Positions 33,819 to 42,611 of a stretch of 63,180 nt of DNA are shown piece by piece (positions within the stretch are counted from its first letter, which is position 1; every line of letters starts with the position of its first letter). This stretch comes from an uncultured Tessaracoccus sp. (GTDB lineage Bacteria; Actinomycetota; Actinomycetes; Propionibacteriales; Propionibacteriaceae). The notes under the pieces are model-generated. The model was not told where the DNA came from. It did no database searches and was given only the letters and a program-made list of their open reading frames with translations. The position numbers and the translations under genes were made by a program. The DNA is taken from the NCBI RefSeq assembly GCF_947286155.1, contig NZ_CAMYPD010000011.1:1-63180 (forward strand), in the 5' to 3' direction.

Positions 33819-34579
33819 GACGTGGCCTGGGCGTTCGTGATGCCGAGGACGCCGGAGAACGCGGGCATCTCGACGACATCGAGGCGCTCCTGCGCATACC
33901 CCAGTCCGTACGCATCGACATACTCCCGGTAGACCCGTACCGCATCCGCAGTATCGAGGGCCTGTTCCATTTTGTCGGGACTGCCGATGGCCTCGATCAC
34001 GTACGGCGGTGCGTACGGGACGCCGTGCAGCACGACGGTGTTCCCCACGCATTTGATGCCCGTCGTCGCGATCACGCGCTGGTTCTGGATGGTCATGGCC
34101 TCGGCCCCGCCAGCCCACAGCGCGTTCACCACCGACTGGATGTCCTGCTGATGCACGACGAGATCGTCGTCATCCACGCCGGCCGGCTTCACATCAGCAG
34201 GGGCATCCGTCAGCGTGACGCGCACGCCAGGCCCGGCCACTGGCGCCGTCGACGCAACCATCTCAGCCTCGCTCGTGTCTCGGCGTATCTGTCCAAGCGA
34301 AAAATCCCGCGACGACAACTCGTCGACTTCACTTCGGAGGGTGTCGATCTGTTCCTGCAGTTGCCTATTCTGCTGGGCATGCGTATTGATGAGGTCGCGC
34401 AGGGACACGTTGCGGTCGTTGCGCAGGTCGGTGCCCCTTGCCGCGATGCCGGAGACGGTGATGAGCAGGCCCGCCAACACGAAGACGAGCACAGTCGCCA
34501 CGCGCCCGGCCCGCGTGCGCGGAAGGCGCTGCGGCCGGCTCAGCCGCGGCAGCTTGCGTCGTCCATCCACACCCGCCAT
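33809..34579 (-). CDS. DUF881 family membrane-anchored protein
   Basis: 256 aa from ATG 34579. A basic N-terminus is followed by one membrane helix (VATVLVFVLAGLLITVSGIA, ~27-47), a coiled coil (QQNRQLQEQIDTLRSEVDELSSRD, ~70-95), then the DUF881 core (GPGVRVTLTDAP, VHQQDIQSVVNALWAGGAEAMTIQNQRV, KCVGNTVVLHGVPYAPPYVIEAIG). Function is unknown; the fold recalls division-site scaffold proteins, and its place between crgA and the PASTA-kinase cluster is conserved in actinobacteria. The last codon and stop come from a REP-like repeat. Confidence 0.88.
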   Translation of the reverse strand: MAGVDGRRKLPRLSRPQRLPRTRAGRVATVLVFVLAGLLITVSGIAARGTDLRNDRNVSLRDLINTHAQQNRQLQEQIDTLRSEVDELSSRDFSLGQIRRDTSEAEMVASTAPVAGPGVRVTLTDAPADVKPAGVDDDDLVVHQQDIQSVVNALWAGGAEAMTIQNQRVIATTGIKCVGNTVVLHGVPYAPPYVIEAIGSPDKMEQALDTADAVRVYREYVDAYGLGYAQERLDVVEMPAFSGVLGITNAQATSGD

Positions 34580-34616
34580 GGTATGCGACGCCACCCATCG
34601 ATGGCACAATGACGCC

Positions 34617-35204
34617 GTGGCCCGAATCCTCGTCATCGACAATTACGACTCGTTCGTCTACAACATCGTCCAGTACTTGCAGCAGCTCGGCGCAGAGGTA
34701 GACGTGTGGCGCAACGACGACCCGCGGTTCGACGACACATCCTGGCACGACCCCTACGACGGCGTGCTGCTATCCCCGGGCCCCGGTACGCCGGAGGCCG
34801 CCGGCGTCTGCATCGACGTGATCCGCGACCTCGCCGGACGCCTACCGCTGTTCGGCGTCTGCCTTGGTCTGCAAGCCATGGCCGTGGCGTTCGGCGGCAC
34901 CGTCGACCGCGCGCCAGAGCAACTGCACGGCAAAGTATCCGACGTGTTCCACGACGGCCGCGGGGTGTTCAGGGGGCTCCCATCGCCGGTGCGCACCACC
35001 CGCTACCATTCGCTCGCGATCATCGAGTCGACGCTCCCCGCCGAACTAGAGATCACCGCGCGCACCTCGTCGGGTGTGGTGATGGCGGTACGGCACCGCG
35101 AGCTCGCTCTCGAAGCCGTGCAGTTCCACCCAGAGAGCGTGCTCACCGAGTGCGGACACGAGATGCTGGGCAACTGGCTCGCAGAATGCGGCGCTGAGCG
35201 CTAG
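34617..35204 (+). CDS. pabA: glutamine amidotransferase, PabA/TrpG type
   Basis: 195-aa class I glutamine amidotransferase subunit that hydrolyses glutamine and passes ammonia to a chorismate-using partner (4-amino-4-deoxychorismate or anthranilate synthase). The oxyanion motif SPGPGTPEAAG, nucleophile Cys in GVCLGLQA (about 80) and His-Glu in VQFHPES (~170) are all present. The partner is not in the window, so the pathway (folate or tryptophan) is open. In actinobacteria this gene is typically found next to pknB. GTG start without a Shine-Dalgarno; CACAAT ends six bases upstream, possibly a leaderless promoter. It is convergent with pknB, overlapping its stop by four bases. Confidence 0.88.
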   Translation: MARILVIDNYDSFVYNIVQYLQQLGAEVDVWRNDDPRFDDTSWHDPYDGVLLSPGPGTPEAAGVCIDVIRDLAGRLPLFGVCLGLQAMAVAFGGTVDRAPEQLHGKVSDVFHDGRGVFRGLPSPVRTTRYHSLAIIESTLPAELEITARTSSGVVMAVRHRELALEAVQFHPESVLTECGHEMLGNWLAECGAER

Positions 35205-37084
35205 TTGTTGTCGTCGCCCTCGTCGTCGGAGGGCGGCTCCTCCGGCGCCTGCGCCACCGACAAATTGATCGTCTCGCCCTTGCTCAGCGAGGCTCCCGGG
35301 TTGACGCTCTGCTGGAACACGAGGCCCTCCGGATGGTCAGCAGTGGGCACTGGTGTGACTTCCACCTTGAACCCGCTCTGCTCGGCGAGTTGCTGGGCAC
35401 GCTCGGCGGTCATACCCGTGAAATCGGGCACCTCGGCCGTATCCGATTCGCGGGCGACGGTGAGAGTGATGGTGCTGTCCGGGTCGACGGCGCCCGTCGG
35501 CGTGACCTTGATGACGTTGCCTGCCGGCTGCGCGTCGGTCTCTTCCTCGACGAACTCGATCTTCTCCTTCTTGAACCCAGCCGCGACGAGCTCGTCGATG
35601 GCGGCTTGCTCCGTCATGCCCACCAGGTTTCCTGGCACCTCGATGGTTTTCACCACGTAGGTGTACACCTGGAGCTGCACCTCGCTGCCCTTAGCCACTT
35701 CGCTGCCGCCGTCGGGGTTGGAGCTCTTCACCGTGCCGTTGTTGCCCTCGGTGGCGCCGTCGGATACTTCCTCGACGACGGGCGACAGACCGGCATCGCG
35801 CAGGCGGTTCTCGGCGTCGGCGCGCCCGAGTCCGACGACGTGCGGCACCGCCACCATCTCGACGGTGGGCGTCGGTGAGGGGCTCTCGCTCTCAGTCTCA
35901 GAAACGGACGGTGACGGTGAGGGTGACGGCACCGCTTCACCGCCGGGCTCTCTGTTCAAGAACAGCAGCATGGCAATGACGCCGATCACCAGGAGGCCAG
36001 CGAGGATGCTGATCGCGATGATCGGCCCCTTGCTGGACTTCTCTTCTTCCAGCTCCTCTTCGGCCTCCGCAGCATTCTCAGGGCCTGCATGCGCGTCGTG
36101 CTCGACCCCATGCGCAGCCAGCGGTGCCCCCGCGGCGGGTGGGGCGGCACGTCGGGCGGTAGTGGTGATCGGGTCACTCGCGATCACCTGGGTGGGGGCA
36201 TCGGTGGCGTGGGAGCGAGGAGCGGGCCGGACGGGCTGGTTGTTCAGCACCCGTACGATGTCTTCGCGCATCTCCGACGCATCCTGATAGCGGTCGCGTG
36301 GGTCTTTCTCGAGCGCGCGCATCACGATGGTGTCCATCGCCGGCGTGACTTCCGGGTCACGCTGCGACGGCGGCACCGGCAGCTCGCGCACATGCTGGAA
36401 CACCACGGATACGGGGGAATCGCCTTGGAACGGGGGCTCCGAGGTGAGCAGCTCGTACAACAACACGCCGACGGCGTAGATGTCGGAGCGGTTATCCACC
36501 TTCTGCCCGCGGGCCTGCTCAGGCGACAGGTACTGCGCGGTGCCGATCACCGCGGCCGTCTGGGTCATCGTCGCGGAGGTGTCAGCGACGGCGCGGGCGA
36601 TGCCGAAATCCATCACCTTCACGGTGCCGGGCGGGGTGAACATCACGTTGGCGGGCTTGATGTCGCGGTGGATGATGCCAGCCCGGTGCGAATACGCGAG
36701 CGCGTCGAGCACACCGGCGGTGAACTCGAGGGCCTTCTCAGGGACGATCTTGCGGCCGCCGCGCAGCACCTCGCGCAGCGTGACACCTTCAATGAGCTCC
36801 ATCACGATGTACGGCACCATGACCCCCGACGCGGGGTCGGCTTCCTCGCCGGTGTCGTAGACCGCAACGATGTTCGGGTGATTGAGGCCAGCAGCGGCCT
36901 GAGCTTCCCGACGGAAACGTGCCTGGAAGGTGTTGTCGGAGGCCAGATCGAGGCGCAGACGTTTGACGGCGACGTCGCGCTGGAGTCGGGTGTCTCGGGC
37001 ACGCCAGACCTCGGCCATGCCACCTCGCCCGATGACCTCATCGAGCTCGTATCGGCCGCCGAGCAAAGTTCCGCGCTCAGTCAT
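35201..37084 (-). CDS. pknB: Ser/Thr protein kinase with PASTA domains, PknB type
   Basis: 627-aa membrane kinase. The kinase domain (residues ~10-275) shows GRGGMAEVW, VAVKRL (ATP Lys), HRDIKPANV and DFGIAR. A charged juxtamembrane region precedes the single helix IIAISILAGLLVIGVIAMLLFL (~350). Outside the cell are three PASTA repeats (VPHVVGLGRADAENRL; VPGNLVGMTEQAAIDELV; VPDFTGMTAERAQQLA), which bind muropeptides or lipid II. It ends in an acidic tail. ATG 37084 has GGAAAGGA and GAGG upstream. Last gene of the fhaA-fhaB-pstP-rodA-pbpA-pknB run; it should phosphorylate FHA partners and peptidoglycan enzymes. No second kinase (PknA) is present. Confidence 0.95.
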   Translation of the reverse strand: MTERGTLLGGRYELDEVIGRGGMAEVWRARDTRLQRDVAVKRLRLDLASDNTFQARFRREAQAAAGLNHPNIVAVYDTGEEADPASGVMVPYIVMELIEGVTLREVLRGGRKIVPEKALEFTAGVLDALAYSHRAGIIHRDIKPANVMFTPPGTVKVMDFGIARAVADTSATMTQTAAVIGTAQYLSPEQARGQKVDNRSDIYAVGVLLYELLTSEPPFQGDSPVSVVFQHVRELPVPPSQRDPEVTPAMDTIVMRALEKDPRDRYQDASEMREDIVRVLNNQPVRPAPRSHATDAPTQVIASDPITTTARRAAPPAAGAPLAAHGVEHDAHAGPENAAEAEEELEEEKSSKGPIIAISILAGLLVIGVIAMLLFLNREPGGEAVPSPSPSPSVSETESESPSPTPTVEMVAVPHVVGLGRADAENRLRDAGLSPVVEEVSDGATEGNNGTVKSSNPDGGSEVAKGSEVQLQVYTYVVKTIEVPGNLVGMTEQAAIDELVAAGFKKEKIEFVEEETDAQPAGNVIKVTPTGAVDPDSTITLTVARESDTAEVPDFTGMTAERAQQLAEQSGFKVEVTPVPTADHPEGLVFQQSVNPGASLSKGETINLSVAQAPEEPPSDDEGDDNN

Positions 37085-37145
37085 CGCCTCGTTCCTTTCC
37101 AACTTCTCAACATTCTGGCAGACCGACGTCCGATTACAAGGCGCA

Positions 37146-38576
37146 TCATTGTAAAGCCTGCACTACGGAACGGAAGATTGGCGCTGCCAGCCGCCCACCT
37201 GAGATGTCGTCGCGGGCCACCCCTGCATCTTCGATGAACACCGCCACCGCAACCTTCGGGTCTTCTGCGTAGCCGACGAACCACGCATACGGTGCGCGCT
37301 CTTTCGACGTTTGCGCCGTGCCCGTCTTGCCGCCGAGCGTGACCCCGTCGATGCGTGCCGAGCGCCCCGTACCCTCCCGCACGACGGTTTGCATCATCTG
37401 CTGGAGCTGTTTCGCGGTTGCCTCAGAGATGGGCGTCGACTGCTCCGTCGGCTTCGTGCTGGACAGCACCTGCAAATCGCGTGTCACCACGTCCTTCACC
37501 AGGTACGGCTTCATCATCTTGCCGTCGTTGGCGATCGCGCCCACCACTTGCGCCATCTGTAGCGGGGAGCTGGCGACGTCGAACTGGCCGATCGCGCTCA
37601 GCGCGGTCTGCGCTTGGTCGGCGTCGGTGGGGTATTTCGAACGCGCAGCCTGGATGTCGATCTGGCTGTCCTGGTTGAAGCCGAACCGCTCAGCCATGTC
37701 TTTCATCGTGTCGGCACCCAGATCGAGTCCGAGCTGCCCGAACGCGGTGTTGCACGACGTGGCCAGCGCGTTCTCGAGCGTGGTGGTTTCGCCGCCGCAG
37801 TTCGTGGAGTTACCGAGTGAGTGGTTGGTGCCCGGCAAACGCAGCGACGACGGTGACGGGATCTTAGTATCGGGGCTGATGCCGTGCTCGAGCGCAGCAG
37901 CAGCGGTCACCAGCTTGAACGTCGATCCCGGAGGATAGATCTCTCGCACCGCACGGTTCTTCAGCGGCTCATCCTCCGCGTTGAGCAGCTGCTGCCAGCG
38001 CTCGCTCACCTCACCGGTATTCAGACCGCTCAGTTCGTTGGGGTCGTAGCTCGGCGTGGAAGCCAGCGCGAGGATCTCGCCCGTCTCATAGTTGAGCGCG
38101 ACGACTGCCCCCTTGGAGTCGCCGAGCCCCTTCATGGCCGCGCGTTGCGCGCCGGGGTTGAGCGTCGTCGAGATGTTGGCACCGGTGGGGGTTTTGCCGG
38201 TGACCATGTCGATGAGACGGTTGAACGTCTGTTCCGACGCGGTACCCGCCAGGTCGCGTGCGTACGACAGCTCCAGGCCGGAGGCGCCATGGATGCGCGT
38301 GAACCATCCGGTGACGGGCGCCCACAGCGGGCCATTGGTGAAACTGCGCTGATAGGGCACGACGGCATGCCCGGTCGGTTCGCTTTCGGCGATGGGGTCG
38401 TTGCCGACGAGGATGGCGCCGCGGTCACGCGCGAACTCGGCGTCGCGAACCCGGCGGTTGAGCGGATGGTCGAGCAGCCCAGGCTGGCGGACTGTGACGA
38501 GCACAGTGAGGTTGATGAGTAGCGCCGCCATCATGCACGCGACGAAAATGCTGACTTTCCGCAGCGGTCCGTTCAC
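37146..38576 (-). CDS. pbpA: penicillin-binding protein PbpA (class B transpeptidase)
   Basis: 476-aa peptidoglycan D,D-transpeptidase anchored by an N-terminal helix (VSIFVACMMAALLINLTVLVTV). The transpeptidase motifs are STFK (SxxK, about residue 222), SCN (SxN) and KTGTA (KTG). The acylation Ser is in PPGSTFKLVTAAAAL. In actinobacteria PbpA works with the SEDS glycosyltransferase RodA, encoded just upstream, under PknB control. GTG start overlaps the rodA stop as GTGA. Confidence 0.95.
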   Translation of the reverse strand: MNGPLRKVSIFVACMMAALLINLTVLVTVRQPGLLDHPLNRRVRDAEFARDRGAILVGNDPIAESEPTGHAVVPYQRSFTNGPLWAPVTGWFTRIHGASGLELSYARDLAGTASEQTFNRLIDMVTGKTPTGANISTTLNPGAQRAAMKGLGDSKGAVVALNYETGEILALASTPSYDPNELSGLNTGEVSERWQQLLNAEDEPLKNRAVREIYPPGSTFKLVTAAAALEHGISPDTKIPSPSSLRLPGTNHSLGNSTNCGGETTTLENALATSCNTAFGQLGLDLGADTMKDMAERFGFNQDSQIDIQAARSKYPTDADQAQTALSAIGQFDVASSPLQMAQVVGAIANDGKMMKPYLVKDVVTRDLQVLSSTKPTEQSTPISEATAKQLQQMMQTVVREGTGRSARIDGVTLGGKTGTAQTSKERAPYAWFVGYAEDPKVAVAVFIEDAGVARDDISGGRLAAPIFRSVVQALQ

Positions 38577-39967
38577 GAGGCGATCAACTCCGTCGAATCA
38601 CCCTCGCTCGCCTCCATCATCTGCGGAGTGGCGGTGGCGGCTTGCGGCATGCGCGCCCGGTGGGAGATCACCATGAGCAAGCCGACGAGCAACCAGTTCG
38701 CGAGCAGCGACGACCCGCCCTGACTCATGAACGGCGTGGTGAGGCCAGTGAGGGGCAGCAACAGCGTGACGCCGCCAATAATCGAGAACACCTGCAGCGC
38801 GAGGATGAAGCTGAGCCCGCTCGCGAGCAGCTTGCCGAAACCGTCGGGGCAGATCAGCGCGGTCTTCAGCCCGCGCATGATGATGAACGTGTACACGAGG
38901 ATGATGCCCATCAGTCCGACGATGCCGATCTCTTCGCCCAGCGCAGTGGCGATGAAGTCGCTCTTCGCCAGCGGCGTGAGCCCTGGTCGGCCTTCGCCCC
39001 ATCCCTGGCCGAACAACCCGCCCCAAGCCATGCCGAATAGACCATTGATGATCTGCCCGTTCGCGTCGGTGTTGGCGAACGGATCCAACCAGTTGTGCAC
39101 GCGCTTCGGCACGTGCGAGGTGAACAGGTATGCGGCTGCTGCTGCGGCGATGAACATGAGGAAGGCCAGGATGGGCCAAAATGCGCGCTGCGTGGCGACG
39201 TAGAGCATCACCGTAAACAGGCCGAAGATCAGCAGCGCCATGCCCAGGTCGCGCTGGAACACCATCACCATGAGCGCCATCGTCCACATGATGGCGATGG
39301 GGATGAAGTCTCGCGCCCGGGGGATGGTGATGCCCAGCACCTTCTTGCCGGCGAGGGCGAGCACGTCGCGCTTTTCATAGAAGTAGGCGGCGAACGCGAT
39401 GGCGAGCGCAATCTTCGCGATCTCGGCAGGCTGGAAGCTGAACTGTTTGACGCGAATCCAGATGCGCGCACCGTTCAGCTCAACGCCGAGCGGGGTGAGC
39501 GGCAGCAACAACAAGAACAGCGAGAACAGAAACAGCAGATACGGGTAGCGCTGCAAGCGACGGTGATCGGGCATCCAGCAGGCGACGGTGATGAACACGG
39601 CCACGCTGAGCAGCGTCCACACCAGCTGCATTTCGGCGTCGTGCTTCGGCACGTCGGGGATGAGGTCAATGCGGGCGATCATCGCCAGACCAATGCCATT
39701 GAGTAGGAACACCGACGGCAGCAGCACTGGGTCGGCGTACGGCAGCTTCCACCCGACCGCAATGTGCGCAGCGATGCCGAGCCCAAACCAGATGATGGCT
39801 GCGCGCACCCAGTCGAGCGGCAACGCGCCGGTCACATTCAGGTGCACGGTAACCCAGCTGCCGTACCCGATGGCGAGCGCCAGGAGCAGCAACCCGAGCT
39901 CAACCCCGCGGCGCTTCCGGTAGACGATCACCTCGCCTGACAGCTCAGGCTGGACAGCAACACTCAT
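38573..39967 (-). CDS. rodA: SEDS peptidoglycan polymerase RodA/FtsW
   Basis: 464-aa polytopic protein (about 12 helices) of the SEDS family, which polymerises lipid II into glycan strands. Recognisable SEDS segments are FQPAEIAKIALAIAFAAYFYEKR, FQRDLGMALLIFGLFTVMLY and GLTPLAKSDFIATALGEEIGIVGLMGI, plus the C-terminal TGLTTPFMSQGGSSLLANWLLVGLLM. RodA rather than FtsW is inferred from pairing with PbpA and from the PknB cluster. It starts one base after the pstP stop. Confidence 0.95.
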   Translation of the reverse strand: MSVAVQPELSGEVIVYRKRRGVELGLLLLALAIGYGSWVTVHLNVTGALPLDWVRAAIIWFGLGIAAHIAVGWKLPYADPVLLPSVFLLNGIGLAMIARIDLIPDVPKHDAEMQLVWTLLSVAVFITVACWMPDHRRLQRYPYLLFLFSLFLLLLPLTPLGVELNGARIWIRVKQFSFQPAEIAKIALAIAFAAYFYEKRDVLALAGKKVLGITIPRARDFIPIAIMWTMALMVMVFQRDLGMALLIFGLFTVMLYVATQRAFWPILAFLMFIAAAAAAYLFTSHVPKRVHNWLDPFANTDANGQIINGLFGMAWGGLFGQGWGEGRPGLTPLAKSDFIATALGEEIGIVGLMGIILVYTFIIMRGLKTALICPDGFGKLLASGLSFILALQVFSIIGGVTLLLPLTGLTTPFMSQGGSSLLANWLLVGLLMVISHRARMPQAATATPQMMEASEGDSTELIAS

Positions 39968-39968
39968 G

Positions 39969-41393
39969 TCAGCAGCTCTCGGGGTCTGCCTCCGCCGTGG
40001 CGGTAGGCGTCATGGGGGCGAGGTGCGTCGGGAAGCCGGCTTCAACGTCGTTCGCCTGCTCCTGGCCTTCCGGCACCGGCAGGCCAGGAACCGACGCGAC
40101 GGCCGTCGGCGACGGGCTGGGGGAGGGAGCAGCATTGACGGGTTTGAGCCGCTGGTCCCGCACCGCCCGGCAGCGCTCCGCGAGGCCGCGCAACTGCTCC
40201 GCTGTGGCCCTGCCCGCGTCAAGATCTTGCACTGCAATGGTGTTATTGACCGCGTTGCGATGGAACTTGGGTAGGTCATCGACGGCGACGTCGGTGCTCT
40301 CTGCGACGGTGTTGAGCGGCATCCCGAGCAGCGAGCCCGGCATGCCGTTGTAGATGGCGACGGTGCCCGCCGCAGGCGCGATGTAGTAGCGGGAACTCAC
40401 GAAACGCTCCAGGCCCCAGGCCCCCACGCCAATCACGAGCGCAACGGCCATGCACGCCGAGAACAGGCCAACCCATCCTCGCCCGGAGTCTTTGGGAGCA
40501 TAGCGGGCGCTCTCGTCGGGTGTTTGCTCGGTGGCCTCGGCTTCCGGCGCGGGCTTCGGGGCCGACGGATACCCGCTCGGCTTACCAGATTTCGCAGCCA
40601 GGGCGCCGATCTTCGGCACCTCCACCTCGATGGCGGAGCCGAACAGCTCACCGGGGCGTTCGTCGAGCGCATCGTCTTGTGGCACCAGCTCGCCGATGAC
40701 GATGGTGATGTTGTCGTGTCCGCCGTGTTCGTTGGCGAGTCCGGCGAGCTCAACGCAGGCGTCGTCGACATCCTGGCTGGCCAGCACGTTGCGGATGGTG
40801 GCGTCGTCGACGAGGCCGCTCAACCCGTCGGAACAAAACAGCAGGCGGTCGCCTTCAGCGACGTCGAGGAGGGTGAGGTCGGGATCGAAGCCCTCCTGCC
40901 CGTTCAGCACCTTCAGGATGAGGGAGCGATGGGGGTGCGTGGCGGCCTGCTCGGGGGTGAGCCTGCCCTCGTCAATGAGCGATTGCACCCAGGAGTGGTC
41001 GTGGGTGAACTGGGTGAGTTCGCCGTTGTGGAGGAGGTAGCCGCGGGAGTCGCCGATATGCCCGACGGCGAACTGCTCGCCGTTGAACATCGCCCCGCAG
41101 AACGTGGTGCCCATACCGTCGATAGAGGCGTCTTCTTCCACGAGGTCGCTGATTTTGAGATTGGCGCGGTTGATAATGCCAGCGATGGCGGCGAGCATGT
41201 CGTCGGGGTCGCTAAGCCTGCGGTCGGTGCGCTTGGCTTCCGTGGCGGCGACGGCGGAGGCCAGGTCGCCGGCTGCGGCGCCGCCCATGCCGTCGCACAC
41301 GAGGAGCATCGTCGGCGACGCGTAGGCCGCGTCCTGGTTGTTCTTGCGCACGCGCCCGACCTCGGAGTGGGCGGCCCAGCGGATGGAGTACAT
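39969..41393 (-). CDS. pstP: PP2C-type Ser/Thr phosphatase PstP
   Basis: 474-aa membrane phosphatase opposing PknB. The PP2C domain (residues 1-235) has RVRKNNQDAAY, LLVCDGMGGAAAGD, GHIGDSRGYLL, LLFCSDGLSGLVDD and GGHDNITIVI, giving the metal-binding Asp residues. A cytoplasmic linker leads to the helix GLFSACMAVALVIGVGAWGLERFV (~310-330), then an extracytoplasmic domain of ~140 residues ending in a Pro-rich region. It lies between fhaB and rodA in the conserved order. Confidence 0.95.
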   Translation of the reverse strand: MYSIRWAAHSEVGRVRKNNQDAAYASPTMLLVCDGMGGAAAGDLASAVAATEAKRTDRRLSDPDDMLAAIAGIINRANLKISDLVEEDASIDGMGTTFCGAMFNGEQFAVGHIGDSRGYLLHNGELTQFTHDHSWVQSLIDEGRLTPEQAATHPHRSLILKVLNGQEGFDPDLTLLDVAEGDRLLFCSDGLSGLVDDATIRNVLASQDVDDACVELAGLANEHGGHDNITIVIGELVPQDDALDERPGELFGSAIEVEVPKIGALAAKSGKPSGYPSAPKPAPEAEATEQTPDESARYAPKDSGRGWVGLFSACMAVALVIGVGAWGLERFVSSRYYIAPAAGTVAIYNGMPGSLLGMPLNTVAESTDVAVDDLPKFHRNAVNNTIAVQDLDAGRATAEQLRGLAERCRAVRDQRLKPVNAAPSPSPSPTAVASVPGLPVPEGQEQANDVEAGFPTHLAPMTPTATAEADPESC

Positions 41394-41396
41394 GCC

Positions 41397-41867
41397 TCAG
41401 GCCTCCAATCGCATCAGGGTGCGGCCAATACGGACCACGTCGCCGACGGTGACGGGCACGGGTTCGTCGCCGACGCGTTTGCCGTTGACGAACGTGCCGT
41501 TGGTGGAGTTGAGATCGCTCACGAGCCAGGTTTCCTGGTCACGCTGCACGAGCTGGGCGTGCCGGGCCGAGGAGAACTCGTCGTCGAGTAGCAGGGTCGA
41601 ATCAGCGGAGCGGCCGAGGTTGATCGTCGGTTGCACTTCGACGGCGATGCCCTGCTGCGGGCCGTTCGTGATGGCGAAACGCGTGGGCACATGCTGGAGG
41701 CGGTGATGTTCAGGACGCCCGCGATCGGCTGGGATGGCGCTGAGTGATGATGCGGGGACACGGCGGCCGAATACGTCGGAGCGAATTGTGCCTGCCACGA
41801 AGAAGATGAACAGCCACAACAGCAAGAGGAAGACGATTTTCGTCGTCGCAACGATGAGCTCGGACAC
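41397..41867 (-). CDS. fhaB: FHA domain protein FhaB/FipA type
   Basis: 156 aa. An N-terminal membrane helix (IVFLLLLWLFIFFVAGTIRSDVFG) anchors a C-terminal FHA domain (~70-156) with GRSADSTLLLDDEFSSARHAQL and DLNSTNGTFVNGKRV, the phosphothreonine-binding loops. In mycobacteria the orthologue FipA links PknB signalling to division proteins. It starts four bases after the fhaA stop. Confidence 0.94.
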   Translation of the reverse strand: MSELIVATTKIVFLLLLWLFIFFVAGTIRSDVFGRRVPASSLSAIPADRGRPEHHRLQHVPTRFAITNGPQQGIAVEVQPTINLGRSADSTLLLDDEFSSARHAQLVQRDQETWLVSDLNSTNGTFVNGKRVGDEPVPVTVGDVVRIGRTLMRLEA

Positions 41868-41871
41868 GCGG

Positions 41872-42564
41872 TTACATCTCCGACGGCGCGTGCACCAGCA
41901 TGCGCGTGTTGCCGATCTCGATGCGTGATCCTTCTCTCAGAGCCGTCTTCGTGACCTTCGTGCCGTTGACGGTGACGCCATTGGTGGAGCCTAGATCTTC
42001 AATCGTCACCACAGGGCGCTCCGGTGTGCCAGACACCGTGATGAGCGCGTGTCGACGAGACACACCCGGGTCGTTGAGACGTAGGTCGGAATCGGCTCCA
42101 CGGCCCACCACCAGGCCCGGCGGAACGAGGGGATGGCGCACACCGTGCACCTCGACGACGAGTCGTCCGCCCGACGCGCTGGCGTCGGACTTTCCTTCGA
42201 CGGCCTCGCTACGGATGGTGAACTGCCCGGTGGGGAGGTGCTCTTGCAGCTCGTACTCGATGACAATCGGGCCGCTGAACACGAAGTTGTTCTCGGCGGC
42301 GTGCTCGCGGATACCAGGGAGGATCTCGGCGTTCAGCGTGCGAGCGTACGGGAAGAGACGCTCATAGTCGTGTTGCGAAAGGCCGACGAGGAAGTGATTA
42401 GGGACGAGACGCTTGCCCTTGCTGAGCAGCTTCGACTCGGCCTCGAGTTCTCGTTGGATGCCTGCGGCAATCTCGACGGGCTGCACGTCGCCTTTGAAAG
42501 CGCGCGCGAACACCTTGCCGACCACAGAATCGATCTTGCGTTCCGCCTTGTCGAAGACGCCCAC
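41872..42564 (-). CDS. fhaA: FHA domain protein FhaA (DUF3662 + FHA)
   Basis: 230 aa from GTG 42564, with GAGGAGGA upstream. The N-terminal DUF3662 domain (GVFDKAERKIDSVVGKVFARAFKGDVQPVEIAAGIQ-type opening, ~1-125) joins directly to a C-terminal FHA domain (~140-230) with GRGADSDLRLNDPGVSRRHALI and EDLGSTNGVTVNGTKV. The long variable linker of mycobacterial FhaA is nearly absent, so this is a short version. FhaA is a PknB substrate that binds MviN/FhaB and peptidoglycan precursor machinery in mycobacteria. First gene of the envelope-signalling operon, 47 bp after meaB. Confidence 0.93.
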   Translation of the reverse strand: MGVFDKAERKIDSVVGKVFARAFKGDVQPVEIAAGIQRELEAESKLLSKGKRLVPNHFLVGLSQHDYERLFPYARTLNAEILPGIREHAAENNFVFSGPIVIEYELQEHLPTGQFTIRSEAVEGKSDASASGGRLVVEVHGVRHPLVPPGLVVGRGADSDLRLNDPGVSRRHALITVSGTPERPVVTIEDLGSTNGVTVNGTKVTKTALREGSRIEIGNTRMLVHAPSEM

Positions 42565-42611
42565 GGGATCCTCCTCTCGCTCGCTACTGGCCCAATCCTC
42601 GGCAAGTGTAC

